Origin: Pantoea sp050157905
GTDB lineage: Bacteria; Pseudomonadota; Gammaproteobacteria; Enterobacterales; Enterobacteriaceae
Direction of reading: 5' to 3'
Length of the DNA stretch: 64,000 nucleotides
NCBI RefSeq assembly: GCF_050157905.1
Contig: NZ_JBKIWZ010000001.1
Location: 1 to 64,000 of the forward strand
This document shows, one piece after another, positions 1 to 9,300 of the stretch (its first letter is position 1; each line of letters opens with the position of its first letter). Both the position numbers and the translations under genes were made by a program. The notes beneath the pieces were generated by a model, which was not told the DNA's origin, searched no databases, and was given only the letters and a program-made list of their open reading frames with translations.

Positions 1-181
1 TGCACAGTTCCCGCACGCCACCCGCTGGCTGTTGCATAATCCCGACCAGCAGGTGGCGGCCTATATCCTGCCCGCCACCTGCCGGCCGGAAGGCTTTCTG
101 GCGGCACAGCAGGCCGGTACGCTGATCACTCTGAAACCGGGTGAACAGCGCCACTTCTCCGTCGAAACAGGCCTGCTCTGA
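1..181 (+). CDS. C-terminal fragment, possible aldose 1-epimerase-like protein
   Basis: The window opens inside a plus-strand gene. Reading from base 2, about 59 codons run to a TGA at 179-181. The fragment contains ILPATCRPEGF, then LKPGEQRHFSVETGLL at the very end. A basic and polar 'LxPGExxxF' strand close to the C-terminus is typical of galactose-mutarotase-fold proteins (aldose 1-epimerase and relatives), which interconvert sugar anomers. The assignment rests on this short tail only and is weak. The gene converges on urtE, with 7 bp between the two stop codons, so it is not part of the urea operon. Confidence 0.45.
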   Translation, partial: AQFPHATRWLLHNPDQQVAAYILPATCRPEGFLAAQQAGTLITLKPGEQRHFSVETGLL

Positions 182-188
182 TCGCCGG

Positions 189-887
189 TTAAATTGCCAC
201 GAGGCCGCGCACACCTTCTGCTTCCATGGTGTCGCCGCGGCCACGCTGCACGATCTCCCCGCGTGACATCACCAGATAGCTGTCCGCCAGCTCAGCGGCG
301 AAATCGTAAAACTGCTCGACCAGCAGGATCGCCATATCCCCGCGCTGCGCCAGCTGACGGATCACGGCGCCGATCTCTTTGATTACAGAGGGCTGGATCC
401 CCTCTGTCGGTTCATCCAGGATCAGCAGCTGAGGACGACAGGCCAGGGCCCGGCCGATCGCCAGCTGCTGCTGCTGACCGCCTGAAAGATCGCCGCCGCG
501 GCGTGACTTCATTGCCAGCAGCACCGGAAAGAGCTGATAGATCTCTTCCGGCACCTCTCGCGCCTGCGCCGCCGGAAAACGGGAGAGGCCCATCAGCAGA
601 TTCTCCTCCACCGTCAGACGCGGAAAAATGTCACGTCCCTGCGGCACATACGCGATGCCCGCCTGCACCCGCTGATGCGGTTTACGGCCATTGATCCGCT
701 GCTGCTGCCAGTAGATATCGCCTGACTTCGCCGGGATCAGCCCCATCAGGCATTTCAGCAGCGTGGTTTTCCCCACGCCGTTGCGCCCCAGCAGGCAGGT
801 GATCTCACCAATCTTTACCTCAAACGACAGGCCGCGCAGGATATGACTGCCGCCATAATATTGATTCAGTTCAGTAACCTGTAACAT
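189..887 (-). CDS. urtE: Urea ABC transporter ATP-binding protein UrtE
   Basis: This is one of the two ATPases of the UrtABCDE urea importer, acting on the cytoplasmic face of the inner membrane. The 232-residue protein starting MLQVTELNQYYGG has a Walker A motif GRNGVGKTT (residues 34-42), the ABC signature LSGGQQQQLAIGRAL and a Walker B LLILDEP, in the LivF-like subfamily of branched-chain-type transporters. The reading frame extends upstream into urtD, but the ATG at 885-887 gives the family-typical N-terminus and lies 1 bp after the urtD stop. It is the last gene of the minus-strand urea operon. The converging gene at 1-181 ends 7 bp beyond it. Confidence 0.93.
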   Translation of the reverse strand: MLQVTELNQYYGGSHILRGLSFEVKIGEITCLLGRNGVGKTTLLKCLMGLIPAKSGDIYWQQQRINGRKPHQRVQAGIAYVPQGRDIFPRLTVEENLLMGLSRFPAAQAREVPEEIYQLFPVLLAMKSRRGGDLSGGQQQQLAIGRALACRPQLLILDEPTEGIQPSVIKEIGAVIRQLAQRGDMAILLVEQFYDFAAELADSYLVMSRGEIVQRGRGDTMEAEGVRGLVAI

Positions 888-888
888 C

Positions 889-1680
889 TCAGCGCCCCAG
901 ATAAACGTCGATAACCTGCTCGTTGGCCTGCACCTCGCGCAACGACCCCTCGGCCAGCACCTGCCCCTGATGCAGCACTGTGACATGGTCGGCGATGGTT
1001 TCCACAAAGCCCATGTCATGCTCCACCACCATCAGCGAGTGTCTGCCTGCCAGGCTGCGAAACAGCTCGGCGGTGTAGTCCGTTTCGGCGTCGGTCATGC
1101 CCGCAGCGGGTTCGTCCAGCAGCAGCAGGTGCGGCTCCTGCACCAGCAGCATCCCGATCTCCAGAAACTGCTTCTGACCGTGCGACAGCAGACCCGCCCG
1201 GCGCTGGCGTTCACCGCCCAGCCGCAGCAGCTTCAGTACCTCATCGATGCGATCGCGCTGTTCGCTGTTGATACGGGCACGCAAGCTAGCCCAGACCGAT
1301 TTATCGGTTTTAAGCGCGATCTCCAGATTTTCAGCGACCGTTAATGCCTCAAACACCGTAGGCTTCTGAAACTTACGACCAATACCGGCGCGGGCAATCT
1401 CTACCGGTGAAAGGCGGGTCAGATCGCTGTCCTGGTCATAGATCACCCGGCCCGCATCGGGACGGGTTTTGCCGGTGATGACATCCATCAGCGTGGTTTT
1501 GCCCGCGCCGTTGGGGCCGATCACGCAGCGGAGTTCACCGACGCCGATCTGCAGCGACAGATCGGTGAGCGCACGAAAGCCCTCAAACGAGACGTTGATC
1601 TTCTCCAGCTGCAGTACCGGATCGCGCTGCAACCGGTGACGATCCGCCCGCTGGGGCTGGGTAAACAGGGTATCACTCAT
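889..1680 (-). CDS. urtD: Urea ABC transporter ATP-binding protein UrtD
   Basis: Second ATPase of the urea importer, LivG-like. In the 263-residue protein (start MSDTLFTQPQ) the Walker A GPNGAGKTT is at residues 55-63. The signature is the LSHGQ variant (LSHGQKQFLEIGMLL), which I associate with UrtD, and the Walker B is LLLLDEPAAGM. The ATG at 1678-1680 is chosen over an in-frame upstream one because GGAGGAAACC sits just before it. The urtC stop overlaps this start by 4 bp, and urtE follows with a 1-bp gap, which points to translational coupling along the operon. Confidence 0.93.
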   Translation of the reverse strand: MSDTLFTQPQRADRHRLQRDPVLQLEKINVSFEGFRALTDLSLQIGVGELRCVIGPNGAGKTTLMDVITGKTRPDAGRVIYDQDSDLTRLSPVEIARAGIGRKFQKPTVFEALTVAENLEIALKTDKSVWASLRARINSEQRDRIDEVLKLLRLGGERQRRAGLLSHGQKQFLEIGMLLVQEPHLLLLDEPAAGMTDAETDYTAELFRSLAGRHSLMVVEHDMGFVETIADHVTVLHQGQVLAEGSLREVQANEQVIDVYLGR

Positions 1681-2750
1681 GGTTTCCTCCGGCGCAGCAG
1701 GCCAATGACGCCACAAGGCAGAAACAGCGTCACCAGAATGAACATCAGACCCAGAAAGAACAGCCAGTACTCCGGAAAGGCAACGGTGAAGAAGCTGCGT
1801 GCGCCGTTGACAATCGCTGCGCCCAGCAGCGGGCCAATCAGCGTGCCGCGTCCGCCCAGCGCTACCCAGATGGCGGCTTCTATTGAGTTGGCCGGTGACA
1901 TCTCACCCGGATTGATAATGCCGACCTGCGGCACATAGAGCGCCCCGGCAAGGCCGCACAGTACGGCGGAGAGCGTCCAGACAAACAGTTTAAAGCCGCG
2001 GGGATCATACCCGCAGAACATCAGGCGGTTCTCCGCGTCCCTGACTGCAGTCAGTACCCGGCCAAACTTGCTGCGCGCCAGCGCAAAGCCGATCGCCAGG
2101 CTCAGCAGCAGCAGCAGCACCGTGGCAATGAACAGCCCGATACGGGTGCCTGTCGCCGTGACAGAAAAGCCGAGCAGGGTGGTAAAGCCGGTAAAACCGT
2201 TGTTACCGCCAAAACCGGTTTCGTTGCGGAAGAACAGCAGCATACCGGCATAGGTCAGTGCCTGGGTGATGATGGAGAAGTAAACGCCTTTGATTTTTGA
2301 CCGGAAAGCGAAGAAGCCAAACAGACAGGCCAGCAGGCCCGGCACCAGCATGCTCAGACAGAGCGCCCAGGCGAAATATTGGCTGCCGGCCCAGAACCAG
2401 GGCAGCTCATGCCAGGAGAGAAAGGACATAAAAGCGGGTAAGCCCTCGCCTGCGGCCTGGCGCATCAGGTACATGCCCATGGCATAGCCGCCCAGGGCAA
2501 AAAACAGGCCATGCCCCAGCGACAGCAGTCCGGCATATCCCCACACCAGGTCCAGCGCCACCGCGACCACCGCATAGCAGAGGATTTTGCCAACCAGCGT
2601 CAGGGTATAGGTCGACAGGGCCAGCGGATGCGTGGCGGGCAGCAGCGCCAGAAACGGCATCAGCAGCAGTGCCAGCGCAATCACCAGGCCGAGGCTGAGT
2701 GTCAGGCGCGGCGCCGTCCGCGCCACGCGAAGCGTCATGGGTTGCGTCAT
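1677..2750 (-). CDS. urtC: Urea ABC transporter permease UrtC
   Basis: LivM-type permease of the urea importer, 357 residues, strongly hydrophobic with roughly nine to ten membrane segments. It contains the ALGLVWGYAGLLSLG-like stretch (here ALDLVWGYAGLLSLGHG) and a cytoplasmic EAA-type loop around 'ENRLMFCGYDPRGFKLFVW'. The C-terminus is basic (GLLRRRKP). The gene overlaps urtB by one base at its start (TGATG) and urtD by 4 bp at its end. UrtB and UrtC together form the transmembrane channel that receives urea from UrtA. Confidence 0.93.
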   Translation of the reverse strand: MTQPMTLRVARTAPRLTLSLGLVIALALLLMPFLALLPATHPLALSTYTLTLVGKILCYAVVAVALDLVWGYAGLLSLGHGLFFALGGYAMGMYLMRQAAGEGLPAFMSFLSWHELPWFWAGSQYFAWALCLSMLVPGLLACLFGFFAFRSKIKGVYFSIITQALTYAGMLLFFRNETGFGGNNGFTGFTTLLGFSVTATGTRIGLFIATVLLLLLSLAIGFALARSKFGRVLTAVRDAENRLMFCGYDPRGFKLFVWTLSAVLCGLAGALYVPQVGIINPGEMSPANSIEAAIWVALGGRGTLIGPLLGAAIVNGARSFFTVAFPEYWLFFLGLMFILVTLFLPCGVIGLLRRRKP

Positions 2751-4315
2751 CAGTCAGTCACCCTTCCTTTAACCGCAAACAGGCCCTGCGGGCGTTTCTG
2801 GATAAACAGTACGATCAGCATCAAAATAAGGATTTTGCCCAGTACGGCGCCCATCTGCGGCTCCAGCACTTTATTGAGAATACCCAGGCTGAACGCCGCA
2901 ACCACGGTGCCTGCCAGCTGGCCGACGCCACCCAGTACCACCACCAGAAACGAGTCGATGATGTAGCCCTGACCCAGCTCCGGCCCGACATTGCCAAGTT
3001 GCGACAGCGCTACGCCACCCAGCCCGGCGATACCGGAGCCGAGGCCAAACGCCAGCATATCGACGCGGCCGGTCGGCACGCCGCAGCACTCCGCCATCGC
3101 GCGGTTCTGAGTCACGGCACGCACGTTCATGCCCAGGCGGGTGCGGTTCAGCAGCAGCCAGGTCAGCGCCAGCACAAACACCACAAACAGGATCACCGCG
3201 ATGCGATTCCATGGCAGCACCAGATTGGGCAGCAACGTCAGACCGCCTGAGAGCCACGCCGGATTTGCTACCTCCAGGTTCTGCGCGCCGAACAGCACCC
3301 GGACCAGCTGAATCAGCATCAGGCTGATCCCCCAGGTCGCAAGCAGCGTCTCCAGCGGACGGCCATAGAGATGACGGATTACCGTGCGCTCCAGCGCCAT
3401 GCCGATGGCGGCGGTCACCAGAAAGGCGACCGGCAGCGCCAGCAGCGGATACCAGGCTAAATAGTGCGGCGCGAACTGCTGAAACAGCCCCTGTACCCAC
3501 CAGGTAGCGTACGCGCCGAGCATCAGCATTTCACCGTGCGCCATATTAATCACCCCGAGCAGACCGTAGGTGATCGCCAGGCCCAGTGCGGCCAGCAGCA
3601 GAATCGAACCGAGCGACAGGCCGCTGAAGGCCTGCCCCAGCAGATCGCCCCACATCAGCCGCTTCTGGATCTGTTGCAGGCTCTGCGCCGCTGCCGCCCG
3701 CACCGTGGCGTCCGGCTCGTTCGCGGCCTGGGTCAGGCGCTGCAGGCTGGCCTGCGTATCAGGATCGCCGGATTCCCCCAGCTGCTGCACCGCCCGCAGA
3801 CGCACTATCGGCTCGCGATCGGCCAGCTGCAGATTCGCCAGCGCCAGCGCTAACGCGGCGTGCACCCGGCTGTCCGGCTCGGCAGCTAGCCGCTGTTCCA
3901 GCAGGGGCAGCTGGTCCGCCATCCCCTCATTTTGCAACTGCTGCGCCGCGCGCAGGCGCAGGGCCGCGTCGGGGCTGACCAGCTGGTGAGCGGCCAGTGC
4001 AGTGTTGACCAGCACCCGCAGCCGGTTGTTCATAAACAGCTTTTTCAGGTTGCCGGCAGGCTGCGCCACCCTGTCCAGCGGCTGCAGCGTCGTCCCCTGC
4101 TGGCTGAACGGTTGCCTGTTCTGGTCGGTAACCACGGTTTCGGCATGCAGCGCCTCCAGCAGTGGCAGGCGCTGACTGTCGGGCGCCGCAGCCCACTGCT
4201 GCAGCAGCGCCGCCTGCTGGCTGCGGCTGGCGGCCGCAAAGTCCGCAGCCGGTCCGGCACTGGCCATCAGTGGCACCAGCAGCAGCAGGCTGAGAAAGCA
4301 GCGACATAGATTCAT
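2750..4315 (-). CDS. urtB: Urea ABC transporter permease UrtB with periplasmic repeat domain
   Basis: LivH-type permease, 521 residues from the ATG at 4313-4315. An in-frame ATG 14 codons upstream is less likely because MNLCRCFLSLLLLVPLMASAG then makes a clean signal peptide. Residues of about 25-230 are an Ala/Gln/Leu-rich helical region with HEAT-like repeats ('DPDTQASLQRL', 'EPDATVRAAAAQSL'), expected to be periplasmic and usual in proteobacterial UrtB. The remaining ~290 residues are the membrane part, including GLLGVINMAHGEMLMLGAY, a hallmark of LivH/UrtB. It pairs with UrtC. A strong hairpin lies in the gap between urtA and this gene. Confidence 0.93.
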   Translation of the reverse strand: MNLCRCFLSLLLLVPLMASAGPAADFAAASRSQQAALLQQWAAAPDSQRLPLLEALHAETVVTDQNRQPFSQQGTTLQPLDRVAQPAGNLKKLFMNNRLRVLVNTALAAHQLVSPDAALRLRAAQQLQNEGMADQLPLLEQRLAAEPDSRVHAALALALANLQLADREPIVRLRAVQQLGESGDPDTQASLQRLTQAANEPDATVRAAAAQSLQQIQKRLMWGDLLGQAFSGLSLGSILLLAALGLAITYGLLGVINMAHGEMLMLGAYATWWVQGLFQQFAPHYLAWYPLLALPVAFLVTAAIGMALERTVIRHLYGRPLETLLATWGISLMLIQLVRVLFGAQNLEVANPAWLSGGLTLLPNLVLPWNRIAVILFVVFVLALTWLLLNRTRLGMNVRAVTQNRAMAECCGVPTGRVDMLAFGLGSGIAGLGGVALSQLGNVGPELGQGYIIDSFLVVVLGGVGQLAGTVVAAFSLGILNKVLEPQMGAVLGKILILMLIVLFIQKRPQGLFAVKGRVTD

Positions 4316-4358
4316 AAAGAGAGCCTCGTCAGGAAGAGCATCACGGCGGAAAGCCATG

Positions 4359-4387
4359 CGGCCGCGTCACGGCGCGTGACGCGGCCG
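4359..4387 (-). other. Perfect 13-bp hairpin in the urtA-urtB gap
   Basis: CGGCCGCGTCACG (4359-4371), loop GCG, CGTGACGCGGCCG (4375-4387): a perfect GC-rich inverted repeat between the urtA stop and the urtB start. Neither side has a T-run, so it does not look like a full terminator. Such intercistronic hairpins after a binding-protein gene commonly protect the upstream message from 3' exonucleases, giving more binding protein than permease. That role is inferred here. Confidence 0.7.
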
Positions 4388-4406
4388 GGTTATCCGCCGC
4401 GCACGA

Positions 4407-5678
4407 TTACTGTGCGGTTTTTACCGGGTGGTCGGGCTTTTTGTCGTTCCCGGCGATGTAGGGGCTCCACGGCTGCGCACGGACCGGCTGATCGGTCTGC
4501 CACACCACGCTGAACTGGCCGTTCTCCTCCACTTCACCGATCATAACGGGCTTATGCAGGTGGTGGTTGGTCTGATCCATGGTCAGAGTAAAGCCATCCG
4601 GGGCTTTAAAAGTCTGACCGGCCATGGCTGCCCGTACTTTGTCGACATCCGTGGTGCCCGCTTTTTCCACCGCCTGCGCCCATAGGTGGATTCCCACATA
4701 GGTGGCCTCCATCGGATCGTTGGTGACGACGGTGGCGGCGTTCGGCAGGTTGTGTGCTTTAGCGTAAGCGCGATAATCGGCGACGAATTTCGCATTGACC
4801 GGATTGTCGATCGACTCGAAGTAGTTCCAGGCCGCTAACTGACCCACCAGCGGTTTGGTGTCGATGCCGCGCAGCTCCTCTTCGCCCACCGAGAAAGCGA
4901 CCACCGGAATGTCTGTGGCCTTAATTCCCTGGTTCGCCAGCTCTTTGTAGAACGGCACGTTGGAGTCGCCATTGATAGTGGAAACCACGGCCGTTTTACC
5001 GCCCGCCGCAAACTTTTTAATGTCCGAGACAATGGTCTGGTAATCGCTGTAACCGAAAGGCGTATAGACCTCTTTGATATCGCTGTCCGCCACGCCTTTG
5101 CTGCGCAGGAAGGCGCGCAGGATCTTGTTAGTGGTACGCGGATAGACGTAGTCGGTGCCCAGCAGGAAGAAGCGTTTCGCACTGCCGCCATCTTCGCTCA
5201 TCAGATACTCCACTGCCGGGATCGCCTGCTGATTCGGCGCAGCACCGGTGTAGAAGACGTTGGGCGACATCTCTTCCCCTTCATACTGCACCGGGTAGAA
5301 AAGCAGGCCGTTCAGCTCTTCAAACACCGGCAGCACTGACTTGCGTGAAACCGAGGTCCAGCAGCCAAATACCACCGCCGCCTTATCCTGCGTCAGCAGC
5401 TGACGCGCTTTCTCGGCAAACAGCGGCCAGTTGGAGGCGGGATCGACTACCACCGGCTCCAGCTTTTTCCCCAGCACGCCACCTTTGGCGTTGATCTCAT
5501 CAATCGTCATCAGCGCCACATCTTTCAGCGGCGTTTCAGAAATCGCCATGGTGCCGGAGAGAGAATGCATGATCCCCACTTTGATGGTGTCCGCCGCCTG
5601 CGCACTCCAGGTGAAACCCAGACTGACAACAGTGGCGGAAAGCGCAAAAGCTTTAATTAACGAACGTCTTTTCATCAT
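4407..5678 (-). CDS. urtA: Urea ABC transporter substrate-binding protein UrtA
   Basis: Periplasmic urea-binding protein of the Urt system, 423 residues. The N-terminus MMKRRSLIKAFALSATVVS followed by SAQAADTIKVGIMHSLSG is a signal peptide with cleavage predicted after SAQA. The KRRSLIK segment resembles a twin-arginine signal. The mature part is a type I periplasmic binding protein of the amide/urea branch (LSGTMAISETPLKD, VFGCWTSVSRKSVLPVFE, NGLLFYPVQYEG). Two adjacent ATG codons (5676-5678, 5673-5675) could start it, and AGGGG lies upstream. It follows the GntR gene by 24 bp and precedes urtB by 91 bp. Confidence 0.95.
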   Translation of the reverse strand: MMKRRSLIKAFALSATVVSLGFTWSAQAADTIKVGIMHSLSGTMAISETPLKDVALMTIDEINAKGGVLGKKLEPVVVDPASNWPLFAEKARQLLTQDKAAVVFGCWTSVSRKSVLPVFEELNGLLFYPVQYEGEEMSPNVFYTGAAPNQQAIPAVEYLMSEDGGSAKRFFLLGTDYVYPRTTNKILRAFLRSKGVADSDIKEVYTPFGYSDYQTIVSDIKKFAAGGKTAVVSTINGDSNVPFYKELANQGIKATDIPVVAFSVGEEELRGIDTKPLVGQLAAWNYFESIDNPVNAKFVADYRAYAKAHNLPNAATVVTNDPMEATYVGIHLWAQAVEKAGTTDVDKVRAAMAGQTFKAPDGFTLTMDQTNHHLHKPVMIGEVEENGQFSVVWQTDQPVRAQPWSPYIAGNDKKPDHPVKTAQ

Positions 5679-5702
5679 CTGAACCCCTGAGTGGTCGTTG
5701 TA

Positions 5703-6398
5703 TTATTCGGTGAGCTGGAGCCGGGCCTGCTGGAGGCGGTGCAGCGTGATCTTCCGTACCTCTGCCTTACTGACGGCGATGTGATCGGTCAGGATCTGTT
5801 GTGCCGTGGCACGATCCTGCTGAAAAATCGCCTGTAAAATTTGTGCATGTTCCCGATACGTGGCGCTGATGCGATCGTCGCGGGTAAAGTCGAGGCGACG
5901 GATGATGCGGATCTTCTCCGTCAGTTCGGCGTGAATGCGCGTCATCTCCGGATTACCGGCGGCGGCGACCAGCGTGATATGAAACGCCTCATCATGTTGT
6001 GACACCACCAGGCCGTCAGCGAGCGGAGCTGACGCACACCAGAACTGGCTGAGTGCGTCGAGCAGTGCGGCACACTGCGGCGCGGGCAGGGCGCAGAGGC
6101 GTTTTACCGCCTCGCACTCCAGTACGGTGCGCAGGTCATAGAGTGATTCAAACCAGGCAAAATCGAAGGTTTTAATCTGCCAGCCGCTGCGAAACCAGAC
6201 ATCCACAAAGCCTTCACGCTCCAGCCGGAACAGGGCCTGCCGCACGGGGGTACGGCTGACCGCCATGCGCGTGGCGACTTCGCTTTCGCTGAAGCGATCG
6301 CCCGGCATCAGGCGAAAGGCAAAAATATCGTCCTTCAGGGCCTGATAGACCCGTTCGGCCAGCGCTTCGGGACGCGCTTTCGGGGGATGTGCGCTCAT
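5703..6398 (-). CDS. GntR-family (FadR/FCD-type) transcriptional regulator of the urea operon
   Basis: 231 residues. The N-terminal winged helix-turn-helix (about residues 12-75: RVYQALKDDIFAFRLMPG, then SESEVATRMAVSRTPVRQAL) is followed by an all-helical FCD ligand-binding domain (about 85-215). FCD domains bind small organic acids, often with a metal ion. The ATG overlaps the urea carboxylase stop by 4 bp (ATGA), and GGAGGTGG precedes it, so the gene is translationally coupled into the operon. Lying between the catabolic and transport genes, it probably senses a urea-pathway metabolite such as allophanate. The ligand and target site are unknown. Confidence 0.88.
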   Translation of the reverse strand: MSAHPPKARPEALAERVYQALKDDIFAFRLMPGDRFSESEVATRMAVSRTPVRQALFRLEREGFVDVWFRSGWQIKTFDFAWFESLYDLRTVLECEAVKRLCALPAPQCAALLDALSQFWCASAPLADGLVVSQHDEAFHITLVAAAGNPEMTRIHAELTEKIRIIRRLDFTRDDRISATYREHAQILQAIFQQDRATAQQILTDHIAVSKAEVRKITLHRLQQARLQLTE

Positions 6399-9300
6399 TC
6401 CACCTCCGGCTCAAGCCATAGCAGGGTGTCGCCGGGCGTGACCGGACGCCCCGCCTGACAGAGGATCCGCGTCACGCGGCCCGCCTGAGGCGCGACAATC
6501 GCCAGCTCCATCTTCATCGCCTCCACGATGATCAGCGTCTGACCGGCGCTGACCGCCTCGCCCGGCTGCACCAGCACTTTCCAGATGTTGCCATTGAGAT
6601 CAGCCTGCACGGCCAGCCCGCTTTGATCCTCGTCACTGAGGCTGGTGGCGGTATCCTGCACAGACGGGGCGTTCTCCTCTTCCCGCGCCCAGTGCTGCAC
6701 TTCCTGTTCAAACGCGGCGGCCTGGCGCTGGCGAAAGTCGGCAATCTCAGCGGCGTGATCGGCGAGGAACTGCTGATGAGCGGCGAAATCAAATTCAGTT
6801 TCTTCAATCCGCAGGCTGGCGCGGCCCTCACGAAAATCTTCGCGCAGCTGATTCAGTTCGCTTTCACTCACCGGATAGAAACGCACCTGGTCGAAGAAAC
6901 GCAGCAGCCACGGCGCATCGGCCGCAAACTGCGGATTTTTCAGGAAGGTGTTCCAGATCGGCAGCGTGCGGCCCACCAGCTGATAGCCGCCGGGCGAGTC
7001 CATGCCGTAGATGCACATGTACATGCCGCCGATGCCGACGGTGCCTTCGGCGGTAAAGGTGCGCGCCGGACTGTATTTGGAACTCAGCAGGCGATGACGC
7101 GGGTCGATCGGCACGGCGCAGGGTGCGCCGAGGTAGACGTCGCCCAGCCCCAGCACCAGATAGCTGGCGTTGAACAGGGTGTCGCGCACCTGTTCGCGGC
7201 TGCTCAGGCCATTAATGCGCTGAATAAAATCCACGTTATTCGGCAGCCAGGGCGCACTGGCGCGCACCGTTTCCTGATAGCGGCTGACGGCGCCCAGCGT
7301 GGCGCTGTCTTCAAACGCCATCGGCATCCACACCACGCGTGACGGCACTTTAAGGGTGCTGACATCGCCCAGCGTAGCTTCCAGCGCCAGCAGCAGCGCC
7401 ATCAGCTTCGCCTGGCTGATGACGAGGCTGTCATAGCGCACCTGCAGCGACCGCACACCTGGCGACAGCTCCTCAATGCCCGGTTCAGCCTCTGCTTTCA
7501 GCGCATTCATCAGCAGATGCACGCGCAGGCGCAGCGCCAGGTCCAGCACGTTATCGCCATACTCAATCAGGACATACTTGTCGCCCGCCTGGCGGTAGAC
7601 CACGGTCGGCGTGCTGCCGGTCGCGTCCCGCGCGGCCAGGATCGTGGCGGAGCCGTGAGCGGTTTCGGCCAGCGACGGCACAGCAAAGGCGGGCGGATGC
7701 TCCGGCCGCAGGGTGTCGATCAGATGCTTCTGCGCTTTTTCCCGTGCCAGCGCATCGTCTGCGGTAATCGGGTGGAAGCGAATGGTGTCGCCAGGTTTGA
7801 CCTGGCCCACCTTCCACAGCTCCGCTCTGGCGATGGTCACCGGACAGACAAAGCCGCCGAGGCTCGGGCCGTCGTGCGTCAGGATCACCGGAAAATCGCC
7901 GGTAAAGTTGACTGCGCCGATGGCATATTCGCAGTCATGTACATTAGAGGGGTGCAGGCCCGCTTCACCGCCGTTGGCGCGGGTCCAGGTGGGTTTCGGG
8001 CCGACCAGCCGCACGCCGAGGCGGTTGGAGTTGTAGTGCACCTGCCAGTCGCTGGCAAAGAACTCATCAATCGCGGCCTGAGTGAAAAAGTCCGGCGCGC
8101 CGTGCGGGCCGTAGAGCACGCCGATGCGCCATTCGCTGCCGTAGTGCGGGATCAGCGCCGCATCGAGCGGCTGCGGCGCGCTGACCGGGGCAGGGGTGGT
8201 GCAGGCCGCCTGTTCAGGCCGGGAGATCGGCAGCATATCGGCCACGCGCAGGGTGCGCCCGGCGTGACCGCCGAACTGGCCCAGCGAGAAGGTGCTGCGG
8301 CTGCCGAGATAGACCGGCACGTCGAAGCCGTTACGCACCGCCAGATAACTGCGGCAGCCCTGCCGGGCGCGACCCAGCGCCAGGGTCTGTCCCGCTTTTA
8401 CCCTCAGCGGCTGCCAGTAACTCACCGGCTCGCCATCCAGCGTGGCGTCACACGCCGCGCCGGTCAGCGCCAGCGTGACATCGCAGTGGAAGCGCAGGGT
8501 CGGCCCCTGCAGCGTAAACTCCAGGCCCGCCGCTGACGGATGGTTCCCGACGATGCGGTTAGCCAGCCGGAAGGCGAAATCATCCATCGGGCCGGAAGGC
8601 GGCACGCCGATGTCCCAGTAGCCGAGGCGGCCGGGGTAGTCCTGAACGGAACTGAAGGTGCCAGGCTGCAGCACCTCCACCACCGGAGCGGCGGGCACCA
8701 CACTGTCGAGATAGCGCGTCCAGACACTGCCGCTGCGAAACGTGTCGCCGGTGGTGATCTGCCGCAGGTAATCCAGGTTGGTGGCGATGCCGTGCAGCTG
8801 GGTGGCATCCAGCGCCTGCTGCAGTTTTTCCAGTGCTGCAGCGCGGTTGTCAGCGTGCACAATCAGCTTGGCGATCATCGGATCGTAGAAGCTGGAAACC
8901 TCGCTGCCGGTTTCGACACCGCTGTCGACCCGCACGCCCTCGGGAAAGACCACGCCCGTTAACAGGCCGGGGCTGGGCTGAAAGTTTTTCAGGGGATCTT
9001 CGGCGTAGAGACGGACTTCAATCGCCGCCCCCTGCGGCGCCTGCTGCAGACGTGCCCAGTCAACCGTATCGCCCGCCGCTACCTGTAACATGCACGCCAC
9101 CAGGTCCAGGCCGGTGACGCACTCTGTAACCGGATGTTCCACCTGCAGGCGGGTATTAACCTCAAGGAAGTAAAACGTCTGCTGGCTGACGTCGTAGATA
9201 TACTCCACGGTGCCCGCGCTGCGGTAGTTCACCAGCTCGCCGAGCCGCACCGCGGACGCGAGCAGGGCATCACGCGTGGCAGATGACAGGCCCGGCGCTG

